DNA from: Paenirhizobium naphthalenivorans
GTDB taxonomy: Bacteria > Pseudomonadota > Alphaproteobacteria > Rhizobiales > Rhizobiaceae
Length of the DNA stretch: 32,811 nucleotides
Direction of reading: 5' to 3'
NCBI RefSeq assembly: GCF_007992095.1
Contig: NZ_BJZP01000033.1
Location: 1-32,811 of the forward strand
Position numbers and translations under genes: made by a program. How positions within the stretch are numbered: position 1 is the stretch's first letter; every line of letters begins with the position of its first letter. The notes beneath the pieces are model-generated. The model was not told the DNA's origin. It worked only from the letters and a program-made list of their open reading frames with translations, and did not search any database. Shown piece after piece: positions 25,531-32,625 of this stretch.

Positions 25531-25785
25531 ATGACGGTCACCACGCTTTCAGGCCGGGAACTCAATCACGATCTTGGCCGTGCAAAACGCGCGGCCAACG
25601 AGGGTCCAGTCATTATCACCGACAGAGGACGGCCAGCGCATGTCCTCTTGTCGTTCGACGAATATAAACGGCTGACCGGAAAAATGCGGACGCTTGGCGA
25701 CATGCTGGCCGCACCGGGTGCGGGCGAAATTGACTTGCCACTTTCGCCGCGGACGGAACGAGCGCAGGCAGTTGACCTGACCTGA
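25531..25785 (+). CDS. Phd/YefM-type antitoxin
   Basis: An 84-residue antitoxin from the ATG at 25531 (TTTTGGAGGATTGTC before it), not from an earlier in-frame start. The N-terminal domain TTLSGRELNHDLGRAKRAAN then GPVIITDRGRPAHVLLSFDE matches Phd/YefM, which binds DNA and the toxin. The C-terminal tail (TLGDMLAAPGAGEIDLPLSP) is the part that would wrap around the toxin. It overlaps the toxin gene by 1 bp (TGATG). It probably represses its own operon through the GTTACGTAAC palindrome upstream. Confidence 0.88.
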   Translation: MTVTTLSGRELNHDLGRAKRAANEGPVIITDRGRPAHVLLSFDEYKRLTGKMRTLGDMLAAPGAGEIDLPLSPRTERAQAVDLT

Positions 25786-26210
25786 TGCTGTTGCTCGATA
25801 CGAATGTTGTCTCCGAACTGCGCAAGATTGTGAGCGGCAAGGCACATCCCAATGTCGTGGTCTGGAATGAAACCGTAGATCCGGACGAAACGTTCATTTC
25901 TTCCGTCGTGCTGCATGAGCTTGAGATCGGCGTGCGGTTGGTGGAACACAATGATAGCGCCGCCGGGAAGGTATTGCGCAACTGGCTGGACAACACGGTT
26001 ATCACAGCGTTCTCGGGTCGCATTCTTCCCCTTGACGAGGCGGCGGCCTTGCAGGCAGCCGAATGGCATGTGCCTGACCCCAAGCCGATCAACGATGCCT
26101 ATATCGCCGCGACGGCGCTCACCCGGCGCATGACACTCGTCACGCGCAACATCAAGGATTTTGCGGGTATGGGCGTGAAACTTGTCAATCCGTGGGATCC
26201 CTTCACGTAG
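25785..26210 (+). CDS. vapC: VapC-type PIN-domain toxin
   Basis: A 141-residue PIN-domain ribonuclease. Conserved acidic residues are at their usual places: Asp 5 in LLLDTNVVSEL, Glu 45 in VVLHELEIGVRL, Asp 104 in PINDAYIAATA and Asn 122/Asp 125 in VTRNIKDF. VapC toxins cut RNA, often initiator tRNA, when antitoxin is lost. The ATG overlaps the antitoxin stop by one base. No key residue is missing. The pair could act in plasmid maintenance. It fits the FitB/VapC subgroup. Confidence 0.9.
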   Translation: MLLLDTNVVSELRKIVSGKAHPNVVVWNETVDPDETFISSVVLHELEIGVRLVEHNDSAAGKVLRNWLDNTVITAFSGRILPLDEAAALQAAEWHVPDPKPINDAYIAATALTRRMTLVTRNIKDFAGMGVKLVNPWDPFT

Positions 26211-26404
26211 CAGCGGTGTGGTAGACTTCGTTCGCCCAAGACATCGCGACGAAACCGCGAAAGCGCTCAATCTTCGGGCAAAGCAGCATCCGGACAACAG
26301 AATTCCAACCCGTTTCCGGGCATGTGCTCAGCGGAACTGTGCTCGGCAATTGGGTCCATTCATAAAGGCGGTGCAGCATTCGCATGGCTGCATTGCACAA
26401 TAAA

Positions 26405-26428
26405 TAGTTTCTGTCTGCTCAGAAACTA
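26405..26428. repeat. Inverted repeat upstream of sRNA candidate
   Basis: TAGTTTCTG and CAGAAACTA form a perfect 9-bp dyad with a 6-nt spacer, ending 14 bp before the first hairpin of the candidate RNA. It could be an operator or part of the transcript. Confidence 0.55.
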
Positions 26429-26439
26429 GCCATAGAGCA

Positions 26440-26555
26440 CACAGCTGATGCATTTGGACGGTCACCTCCCAGTTCCGTCGCATCAGCTGTTCCCCTCTGG
26501 AGGTTCAAAATCTCCACACTTCATGGGCCGCGGTTTCCGAGGGCCCATTTTTTTT
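26440..26555 (+). ncRNA. Candidate trans-acting sRNA with anti-SD loop
   Basis: Three hairpins in about 115 nt and no convincing ORF. Hairpin 1 pairs CAGCTGATGC (26442-26451) with GCATCAGCTG (26480-26489), and GACGG with CCGTC inside; its 13-nt loop holds CACCTCCC, complementary to Shine-Dalgarno sequences. Hairpin 2 pairs TGGAG with CTCCA (26498-26516). Hairpin 3 is a terminator at 26523-26548 followed by eight T. This layout resembles the rhizobial alpha-r14 (NfeR1-like) RNAs, whose loops carry anti-SD motifs. The 5' end and promoter are not certain. Confidence 0.6.
26523..26555 (+). terminator. Intrinsic terminator
   Basis: ATGGGCC and GGCCCAT pair, with an inner CGG/CCG and a TTT loop, followed by eight T (26548-26555). 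This is a canonical Rho-independent terminator with no ORF ending near it on the plus strand, supporting an RNA gene upstream. Confidence 0.85.
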
Positions 26556-26895
26556 GTCTTCCGCTCAACTCCGCTGTCGCGCTCCTCGCAAGAGGTGGCA
26601 TCGCCCTGTCCCTTTCGATCCGTGGGCGCAAAATGAATAGGGAGGAAGAAAAGGGGGAAGAAGAACCGGTCGCAGATCGGTCCTCCCGCCGACGCTTGCG
26701 CTCAACTGCCGCCTGCCGCATCCCGGCAACTCGTCCTTCGCAAGGCCGTCGGCCCCGCTTGTCCTTCGCCGCAGGGACGCTCGGCCGCAGTTGCGCCGGT
26801 CCGGCCGCCCCGCGGGCCGGAAGGTGTCTTCGGAAAAAAGAAGACGCGAACAGGAGTGGCAAAGGGCCGCTCCGCATCCGGTCAAGGAGAAACCC

Positions 26896-28686
26896 ATGTA
26901 TCTTGTCACGCTCGATCCACGCGGGCTGAAAGACAATCCCGACAAGACCCGTCAGTCGAAATCATCGGCACAAGCCGATGCGCTTCTTCTGGCCACCATC
27001 AAGGCCGTCGGCATTATCCAGCCACCGGTCGTCGAACCCGAGAAGGATGGTGGCAACGGCTATATCATCGATGCCGGCCATCGCCGCGTGCGCCAGGCAA
27101 TCGCCGCAGGCCTCGAGGAAATTCAGGTTCTCGTCGATGAGGCGGCAAACGACAATGGTGCGATGCGCTCCATGGTGGAAAACACGGCACGCGAGCCGCT
27201 CAACCCTGTCGACCAATGGCGCGGCGTCGAACGCCTCGTCGCTCTCGGCTGGACCGAGGAAGCGATCGCGCTGGCGCTCACTTTGCAGGTACGGCAGGTC
27301 CGCAAGCTCAGGCTGCTTGCGAATGTGTTGCCTGCGATGCTCGATCAGATGGCGCTCGGCGACATGCCGTCCGAGCAGCAGCTTCGCACGATCGCAGCCG
27401 CCAGCGTCGAAGAACAGAAGCAGGTCTGGAAGGCCAACAAGCCGAAGAAGGGCGAGCGGGCATCCTGGCACCAGATCTCCAATGCGCTCGCCAAGAAGCG
27501 CATGTACGCCAAGGATGCGAGCTTCGGCGACGATCTTGCGGCCGCCTATGGTGTCGAATGGGTCGAAGACCTCTTCGCTCCCGCTGACGAGGACACGCGT
27601 TACACAGCCAACGTTGAAGGTTTCCTCGGTGCTCAGCACGAATGGATGACCGCCAACCTGCCCAAGCGCGGTGCCATCGTCGAGGTCAATTCCTGGGGAC
27701 AGCCCGAACTGCCGAAGAAGGCAGAGCGTGTCTACGGTAAGCCACAGAAATCGGACCATGCAGGCATGTATCTCGATCGTGACGGGAAAGTGCAGACGGT
27801 CCACTATCGTCTCCCCGAGGTGAAGAAGCCGAAGGGCGCCGGTGGTGCGACGGCGGGCGGTGCCGGCGAGGCCGACGACACGATCGTCGGGGCAAAGCCG
27901 CGCCCGGATGTCACCCAGAAGGGTCTCGACATGGTCGGTGATTTCCGCACGGACGCCCTGCATGAGGCGCTCGGTCGCGCGCCGATTGAGGACGATACAT
28001 TGCTTGCTCTGCTCGTCCTGGCCTTTGCCGGGACCAACGTACGCGTCGATTCCGGCGCGGGTGACACTGTCTTCGGCCAGAAGCGTTTCGCCCGTCATGT
28101 CGTTCGCCTGATCGACGAGAATGGCAAGCTGTCCTTCGATCTCGACACATTGCGGGTCGTTGCCCGCTCGACATTGGTTGAGGTGCTGTCATGCCGCCGT
28201 GGCATGTCGAACAGCGGCGTCATCTCCCGGATTGCGGGCGATGCCATCGGGGCGGATGGCTATCTGCCGAATATGGGAACCGGAGACTTCCTGCTTTGCT
28301 TGTCGCGCCAGGCGCTGGAAGCATCCTGCAAGGACGCTTCGGTCGTTCCGCGCCAGAAGGTGAGGGAAACCCGCGCTGCGCTGGTCGACCACTACCAGGA
28401 CGGCCATTTCGTGCACGCTTCGGCTCTCTTCGCGCCGGAGGCCGGCGACGTGGCAGATCTGATCAAGCGTGGCGAGGTCATCGACGCCGATGACGACGGC
28501 TCGGGCAGTGACGAGGAGGAGATTGCCGTCTCCGAGGATGCCGAGGCTGAAACCGAGGTGGCTGACAGCGACCCGTCCGAAGCCGGCGATGATGAACCGG
28601 GCGAGGATCCGGCTGACACGGACGACGGATCGCACACTCCGGAGTCCGACGACGAAGACAGTGCCTACGGCATCGCCGCCGAATAG
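26896..28686 (+). CDS. ParB-like protein with acidic C-terminal tail
   Basis: A 596-residue protein from the ATG at 26896 (AAGGAGA upstream); earlier in-frame codons are Arg-rich leader. The N-terminal 100 residues are a ParB/Srx-fold domain with DAGHRRVRQAIAAG (GHRR at 61-64) and the box II-like ENTAREPLNPVDQW at 95-108, then a helix-turn-helix region (LALTLQVRQVRKLRLLAN). The rest is specific, with a second domain near residues 350-520, and the last 70 residues are almost all Asp/Glu/Ser. It has no ParA partner beside it and is longer than partition ParBs, so a role other than simple partition is likely. Function unknown. Confidence 0.85.
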   Translation: MYLVTLDPRGLKDNPDKTRQSKSSAQADALLLATIKAVGIIQPPVVEPEKDGGNGYIIDAGHRRVRQAIAAGLEEIQVLVDEAANDNGAMRSMVENTAREPLNPVDQWRGVERLVALGWTEEAIALALTLQVRQVRKLRLLANVLPAMLDQMALGDMPSEQQLRTIAAASVEEQKQVWKANKPKKGERASWHQISNALAKKRMYAKDASFGDDLAAAYGVEWVEDLFAPADEDTRYTANVEGFLGAQHEWMTANLPKRGAIVEVNSWGQPELPKKAERVYGKPQKSDHAGMYLDRDGKVQTVHYRLPEVKKPKGAGGATAGGAGEADDTIVGAKPRPDVTQKGLDMVGDFRTDALHEALGRAPIEDDTLLALLVLAFAGTNVRVDSGAGDTVFGQKRFARHVVRLIDENGKLSFDLDTLRVVARSTLVEVLSCRRGMSNSGVISRIAGDAIGADGYLPNMGTGDFLLCLSRQALEASCKDASVVPRQKVRETRAALVDHYQDGHFVHASALFAPEAGDVADLIKRGEVIDADDDGSGSDEEEIAVSEDAEAETEVADSDPSEAGDDEPGEDPADTDDGSHTPESDDEDSAYGIAAE

Positions 28687-28712
28687 GGGCGGTGCTCTCA
28701 TCAAGATCGTTT

Positions 28713-28739
28713 CCGCCGCCGGCCTATCACCAGCGGCGG
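28713..28739 (+). terminator. GC hairpin after the ParB-like gene
   Basis: CCGCCGC and GCGGCGG pair around a 13-nt loop and are followed by TTTCGTTT. A weak terminator or attenuator in the 91-bp gap before the 157-residue protein gene. Confidence 0.5.
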
Positions 28740-28777
28740 TTTCGTTTACAGATCCTCAAATCTTCAGGAGAAATCGC

Positions 28778-29251
28778 ATGTCCGCGTCTCTCGTTTTCAC
28801 GCTCGTTCCGATCGGCTCCATCGTTTCCTGGTCTGATGGAACGCCCAAGCCGCCGGAGCGTCACAAGAAAAAGCTCGCTGCCTGGAAGACCAGAAACAGC
28901 TCCGGCCGCCTGATCCGCAAGCAGCCCAGCCAGACCCGGGGCAGCTACACCGCGCCTGACTGCTTCACCATCCATGAAGGTGACCATGGCAGCAACGGCA
29001 CCATCGTACTCCGCGTCTATCGCACCTTCGATATTGGAGCCTGCTCCCTGAGTTTCTCTGTCGTCGAGCGGCCAGCGATCGGTTCGGTGCGGGTCTTCGA
29101 TCGCGCCGGCGAGGGCGCGGAGCTCGTTCATATCGCTGACGATCGTCCTGCGGCGGAAGAATGGCTCACCCGCCACCGGCATCCGCACGCCGTGCTGGAA
29201 GAGGTAACGCGCAGCCAGGAAAGCCCCTCCGAGGACAAGGCCGCCGCATAG
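28778..29251 (+). CDS. Hypothetical protein, tandem paralog 1
   Basis: A 157-residue protein with CAGGAGAA before the ATG at 28778. It matches the next gene along its length: LVPIGSIVSWSDGTPKPPER against LAPVGAVISWSDGRPRPPED, AAWKTRNSSGRLIRK against AGWKRDNAVGRLVRK, FSVVERPAIGSVRVFDRAGE against FAVLERPQIGSIRIFDGDAE, and a (H/L)LEEVT/(L)REVT end. I do not recognise a family. The shared SWSDG and GS(V/I)R(V/I)FD strands are probably structural. It lies between two GC hairpins. Confidence 0.75.
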   Translation: MSASLVFTLVPIGSIVSWSDGTPKPPERHKKKLAAWKTRNSSGRLIRKQPSQTRGSYTAPDCFTIHEGDHGSNGTIVLRVYRTFDIGACSLSFSVVERPAIGSVRVFDRAGEGAELVHIADDRPAAEEWLTRHRHPHAVLEEVTRSQESPSEDKAAA

Positions 29252-29285
29252 GCCACCATTCCCTTTGTACATCGAAGTCATCTAC

Positions 29286-29310
29286 CGCCGCCGGGCCCTG
29301 TCCGGCGGCG
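29286..29310 (+). repeat. GC hairpin between tandem paralogs
   Basis: CGCCGCCGG and CCGGCGGCG form a perfect 9-bp stem with a 7-nt loop. A similar CCGCCG stem precedes paralog 1, so the hairpin may have been duplicated with the gene. No strong U-tract. Confidence 0.55.
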
Positions 29311-29349
29311 CTCTCGTGTTCAATTCCCCTATTGAGAAGGAGGACATAG

Positions 29350-29823
29350 ATGTCCGCACTCATGATCTTCGACCTTGCGCCGGTCGGCGCCGTCATTTCC
29401 TGGTCGGACGGCAGGCCTCGTCCTCCCGAGGACAGAATTCACACACTCGCGGGATGGAAACGCGACAATGCCGTTGGACGGCTGGTGCGTAAACGCAGCC
29501 ATGCTGTCATGGCACAGTCTCGCATTCCCGCATGCTTCAAGGTTACCACCGACGGTGTCGACGATCTCGGTGTCATCATCGGCCCCGACTTCAGGACATT
29601 TTCAGTCGATTGCGTGTTGACTTTCGCCGTGCTCGAACGGCCTCAGATCGGCTCCATCCGCATTTTCGATGGCGATGCCGAGGATGCTGAGCTCCTGCAT
29701 CTTGCAGCCAATCGGGACCATGCCGAGATCTGGCTACGGAGCTGTGGCTTCACCAATACGATGTTGCGCGAGGTCACAGCGGATGAAGTCGCCGCCGACC
29801 GGATAGAGGGGAGGGTGGCATGA
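29350..29823 (+). CDS. Hypothetical protein, tandem paralog 2
   Basis: A 157-residue protein, the same length as the gene before it and homologous over its whole length. AAGGAGGACATAG precedes the ATG at 29350, a very strong ribosome binding site. It differs from paralog 1 mostly in the middle (KVTTDGVDDLGVIIGPDFRT). The stop overlaps the next start by 4 bp (ATGA), so translation is coupled to the DUF7007-like gene. Function unknown. Confidence 0.75.
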   Translation: MSALMIFDLAPVGAVISWSDGRPRPPEDRIHTLAGWKRDNAVGRLVRKRSHAVMAQSRIPACFKVTTDGVDDLGVIIGPDFRTFSVDCVLTFAVLERPQIGSIRIFDGDAEDAELLHLAANRDHAEIWLRSCGFTNTMLREVTADEVAADRIEGRVA

Positions 29824-30710
29824 GCAGGCCAGCCAACTCCCATGATGCAATGACCCCCAAAAATTCAGGGGTCGAGTTCGCGCGCAGTGCTGATGATTTC
29901 CCGGTCGCCCGGATCGGCGATATCACCCTCGCGATGCTGTCGTTGGTCGATGGCGGCGGCTTCCTTGCCAGTGCCTGGTGCGTATCCCGGCCACTTGCCG
30001 AGATGACGCGCGCTGACTTTTTCGGTCACGAAGGCCGGCTGGACGACGAGGCGGCATTCCGCGATCGGGTGTTCGAGACGGCCGAGCACCGTCGTGAGCT
30101 TGCAGCTTTTGCCCGTGTCGAAACGAGGATCGCCTGCAGCACCCCATGGGGCGCCTCGCAAATGGCGACGGTTTATGCCGAGGGCATAACCTCACACATG
30201 ACGGCCGGCCACGGCGGATTTCACCTGTCGATGGAACGCAATCTGCGGATCCATCCTTCGCTTCGCAAGGAGACCCCGTGGTACGAAGAAGATGCCGAAT
30301 GGGCGATCGTCGCGCTGACTTTCCCGGATCTCTTCACCACTTACGAGCGCCGGGTCGCCGGCGACGCGATCCGCAATAGCTGGCCGGACGCGTGGGAAAC
30401 AATCCATGGTTGCGTGCTGGATCCTGGCCAATCCTGGGAAAAGGCCCGCAGGCTTTTCGATGACGCGCATGCCGGCGATTGGGTGGTCATTTCCGCCATC
30501 CTCTCTGACCCGCGTCCTGGCATGACCGAAGTGATCGCCACACTCGGCGGGAAACGCGACCATTCTGCCGAGGAGCGGCGCTATCTTGTGCCAAGTCCCG
30601 AATATGTCACCCGAAGCCCACTCGGTTTCGTCATCGATCCCGACCGACATCAACTCTACGACGGTCGGTCGAGCTTCGTGGGCTGGGACGCGCGGAGGAT
30701 GGTCGGATGA
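29820..30710 (+). CDS. DUF7007-like protein
   Basis: A 296-residue protein, overlapping the previous stop by 4 bp. The central part has the pattern I recall for DUF7007: TPWGASQMATVYAEGITSHM, then TAGHGGFHLSMERN, RKETPWYEEDAEWAIVALTF and PDLFTTYERRVAGDAIRNSW. The family is found in plasmid and phage-like modules and its function is unknown. The N-terminus (DITLAMLSLVDGGGFLASAW) is less typical. No signal peptide or membrane segment. The end overlaps the next gene by 4 bp. Confidence 0.72.
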   Translation: MSRPANSHDAMTPKNSGVEFARSADDFPVARIGDITLAMLSLVDGGGFLASAWCVSRPLAEMTRADFFGHEGRLDDEAAFRDRVFETAEHRRELAAFARVETRIACSTPWGASQMATVYAEGITSHMTAGHGGFHLSMERNLRIHPSLRKETPWYEEDAEWAIVALTFPDLFTTYERRVAGDAIRNSWPDAWETIHGCVLDPGQSWEKARRLFDDAHAGDWVVISAILSDPRPGMTEVIATLGGKRDHSAEERRYLVPSPEYVTRSPLGFVIDPDRHQLYDGRSSFVGWDARRMVG

Positions 30711-31042
30711 AACCCGTCAATCCTCGCGTGCTGTTGAAGCGAATGGAGACTGCGCATCGCGAGACCCGCCGGCACCTCGATCTCGTTCATCGGCAGATCG
30801 CAGGCCGCGCCGAACGCATTGCGATCACACAGAAGGCAAAGGCGAGACACCCCTCCCGCAAGCGGTCCGGAACGCGGTGGTGCCGAAACGACCGGATGCT
30901 TCTTCAGGCACATCTCGATCGGCTTCAATTCGAACGGCGTCTTGAACTCGATGGGCTCGCCGGCAAACTGGCTCGTCAGGAGCAGGCCATCGACACGCTG
31001 CGACGAAAACTTGGCGAAGAGGCCGGCCGCAGGGCTGCGTGA
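30707..31042 (+). CDS. Small basic coiled-coil-like protein
   Basis: A 111-residue, strongly basic, helical protein, overlapping the DUF7007-like gene by 4 bp. It is rich in Arg/Lys/Leu (LLKRMETAHRETRRHLDLVH, then LARQEQAIDTLRRKLGEEAG) with heptad-like spacing, so a coiled coil and perhaps nucleic-acid binding. No family recognised. It ends the ATGA-coupled chain from 29350. Confidence 0.65.
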   Translation: MKPVNPRVLLKRMETAHRETRRHLDLVHRQIAGRAERIAITQKAKARHPSRKRSGTRWCRNDRMLLQAHLDRLQFERRLELDGLAGKLARQEQAIDTLRRKLGEEAGRRAA

Positions 31043-31452
31043 GCGGCTCACAGGGACGGTCCTGCGACGGGGACAAGGAGCGCTGACACGGTGATTGTCA
31101 ACTGCGGTGAGGGCGCTTCATTGTCGGGCGGGTATCCCATCACGCGTTTCCGATGATGCCTTCAACCTCTTGCCGCTCCGCCCCTCGGTTGTGTTGCGGT
31201 CTAAACCGGCGGCCGTCTGCTTCAAGGCCGCTATCGCGCCGCGTGGCGGCCGGAACAGCCTGTCTCACATCACCATCCCGCGTCCCGCGCGGGGCTGCAC
31301 CCCGCTTGGCCGCAGGCCGATGACGCTCGTCATGGCCGCCCCGGACCCTGAAGCAACCGTCATTCCGCCGGCTTTTCCAGACCGCACCCGAGGGACGGAG
31401 CGGCAAGGGGCCGCTTCGGGTCCCCGGAGGAAAACCCGAGAAGGAAACCCTC
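31043..31452. repeat. GC-rich leader, repeat of the 26.7-kb leader
   Basis: About 410 bases without a supported gene. CCCCGCTTGGCCGCAGG and GATGACGCTCGTC near 31302-31332, then GGAGCGGCAAGGGGCCGCT near 31397-31416, resemble the leader of the ParB-like gene at 26754-26880. GATGACGCTCGTC also occurs at 19227-19239 before the methylase-helicase gene. Ends in GAAGGAAACC, the ribosome binding site for 31453. Confidence 0.5.
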
Positions 31453-32052
31453 ATGGCAAAGCCCGCTACCCCCTCCCGTCAGTCCCCCCGCCCGTCGGCG
31501 CGCGTCGTCCAGCTCCGCAAGGGAGCCACCCTCGAAATGGTTCGGCTCACTTGCCCCGATACCGCGCAGGCGCTACTGATCGCCGAAAGCTTCGGGACCG
31601 CCGTCGTCGATAGCGACGGCATCCGCGACCTGCATGAGCGGCTGATCATCGAAACCGCAGACAGCCTTTCCGAGGGCCTGGGCGAGCGGGCGATGCAGAT
31701 CCATCTCCAGCGTGTCGTCGGCGCCTATGTCGGGTCCGCTCATGGTGCGGGACAGTTTTACAGCCGCGCCGTCACCGAAGCTCGCGATGCGACGGCCAAA
31801 GCCGCCAATGACGCCCGCGACGAGGACCTCGATGGTCCGGTCGGTTACGACAGCGCCGCCCAGCGCAAACGGGAGTTTGCCGCGGACATGGCCATACAGT
31901 CCCACGCGCTGCGCATGGCGGCCGAAGGTGCCGTCGCAGCCTATGAACAGGTGGTCGGTGAAAGCTGGAAGCCGTTCGACCGCCCGGTCGAAAATCCCGG
32001 ACAAAATCTCGACCGCAAGGCTGCGGCCGCTCAGTTGGCGGCTTTCGACTGA
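31453..32052 (+). CDS. Hypothetical protein, helical
   Basis: A 199-residue soluble, mainly helical protein. AGAAGGAAACCCTC precedes the ATG at 31453. The sequence (TCPDTAQALLIAESFGTAVV, then DSLSEGLGERAMQIHLQRVV, GAYVGSAHGAGQFYSRAVTE) is Ala-rich without membrane segments. I do not recognise a family, though it looks conserved among rhizobial plasmids. It is followed directly by a textbook terminator, so it is the last gene of its transcript. Confidence 0.65.
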   Translation: MAKPATPSRQSPRPSARVVQLRKGATLEMVRLTCPDTAQALLIAESFGTAVVDSDGIRDLHERLIIETADSLSEGLGERAMQIHLQRVVGAYVGSAHGAGQFYSRAVTEARDATAKAANDARDEDLDGPVGYDSAAQRKREFAADMAIQSHALRMAAEGAVAAYEQVVGESWKPFDRPVENPGQNLDRKAAAAQLAAFD

Positions 32053-32063
32053 TCCGCTTGATG

Positions 32064-32088
32064 GCGGGGCTTCGGCCCCGCTTTTTTT
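32064..32088 (+). terminator. Intrinsic terminator
   Basis: GCGGGGC, loop TTCG, GCCCCGC, then seven T. A perfect stem with a stable tetraloop 11 bp after the stop codon of the previous gene. Confidence 0.95.
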
Positions 32089-32190
32089 GTGCCTATAGCG
32101 GTGGCCGCCTCGGCCAGTTTCGCCGTGCAGCCGTTTAACCGTCGCAGTTTGTCACTATATCCCATGGACGGCGTTATCGATGGGGATGAC

Positions 32191-32625
32191 ATGAATAACG
32201 AACAGGCGTCCGAACTGAAGCCCTGGGCCACCTCGCAAGGCCTGGTTACTGCCAGTGCCAATGATCTCAAAAAAGCTGCTGCCATCAACGAATTGCTGAT
32301 CGATGTTGCGGCAATCCTTCCGCACAAGGAAACTGATCCGGTTTTGCCATTCGAGATCGGCATCTTCGAGCAATTCAGTGCTCGACTTCAGCCTGGAATC
32401 GCCAGGATCCGTCTTCGCCGCGCTGTCGCCGCCTACGCGGCGGCAAAAAATTACTTGCTGGCCTGCGCCCAGCCGGATGCGATGCGCCACGATATTGCCG
32501 GGCGCCCGACATCGCCGGTCAGTGCCGATGACAGAATGGCGGCGCAACGGCGCGTGTTGGAAATCCGCCGCGAAAGAAAATTGCAAGCCGATATTGCCGG
32601 TATCAGCGGTACCCAACAGGGTTGA
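32191..32625 (+). CDS. ProQ/FinO-domain RNA-binding protein
   Basis: A 144-residue protein from the ATG at 32191 (GGGGATGAC upstream); an in-frame ATG at 32164 would add 9 residues. The ProQ/FinO core is clear: LPFEIGIFEQFSARLQPG, then RLRRAVAAYAAAKNYLLACA, followed by MRHDIAGRPTSPVSADDRMA and AAQRRVLEIRRERKLQ. FinO-type proteins bind hairpins with U-tails and help small RNAs pair with targets, for example in control of plasmid transfer. The family normally has a basic N- or C-terminal extension; here it is short. It is monocistronic, after a strong terminator. Confidence 0.8.
   Translation: MNNEQASELKPWATSQGLVTASANDLKKAAAINELLIDVAAILPHKETDPVLPFEIGIFEQFSARLQPGIARIRLRRAVAAYAAAKNYLLACAQPDAMRHDIAGRPTSPVSADDRMAAQRRVLEIRRERKLQADIAGISGTQQG

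Larger units (their letters stand above)
26211..26895. other. Non-coding region with candidate sRNA and leader repeat
   Basis: About 685 bases without a supported gene. It holds a TAGTTTCTG/CAGAAACTA hairpin at 26405-26428, the small RNA candidate at 26440-26555, and a GC-rich leader from 26630 on that shares segments with the leader before the gene at 31453 (CCCCGCTTG then GCAGG and GACGCTCG; GGCAAAGGGCCGCT against GGCAAGGGGCCGCT). Long frames here are Arg/Pro-rich and probably not coding. Confidence 0.5.

Noticed and set aside
26962..28098. Minus-strand open frame of 378 codons
   Set aside because: Antisense to the ParB-like gene, which has GHRR and a good ribosome binding site.
31095..31613. 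Plus-strand frame of 172 codons
   Set aside because: Covers the GC-rich leader and overlaps the start of the gene at 31453 in another frame; Arg/Pro-rich without domain signal.
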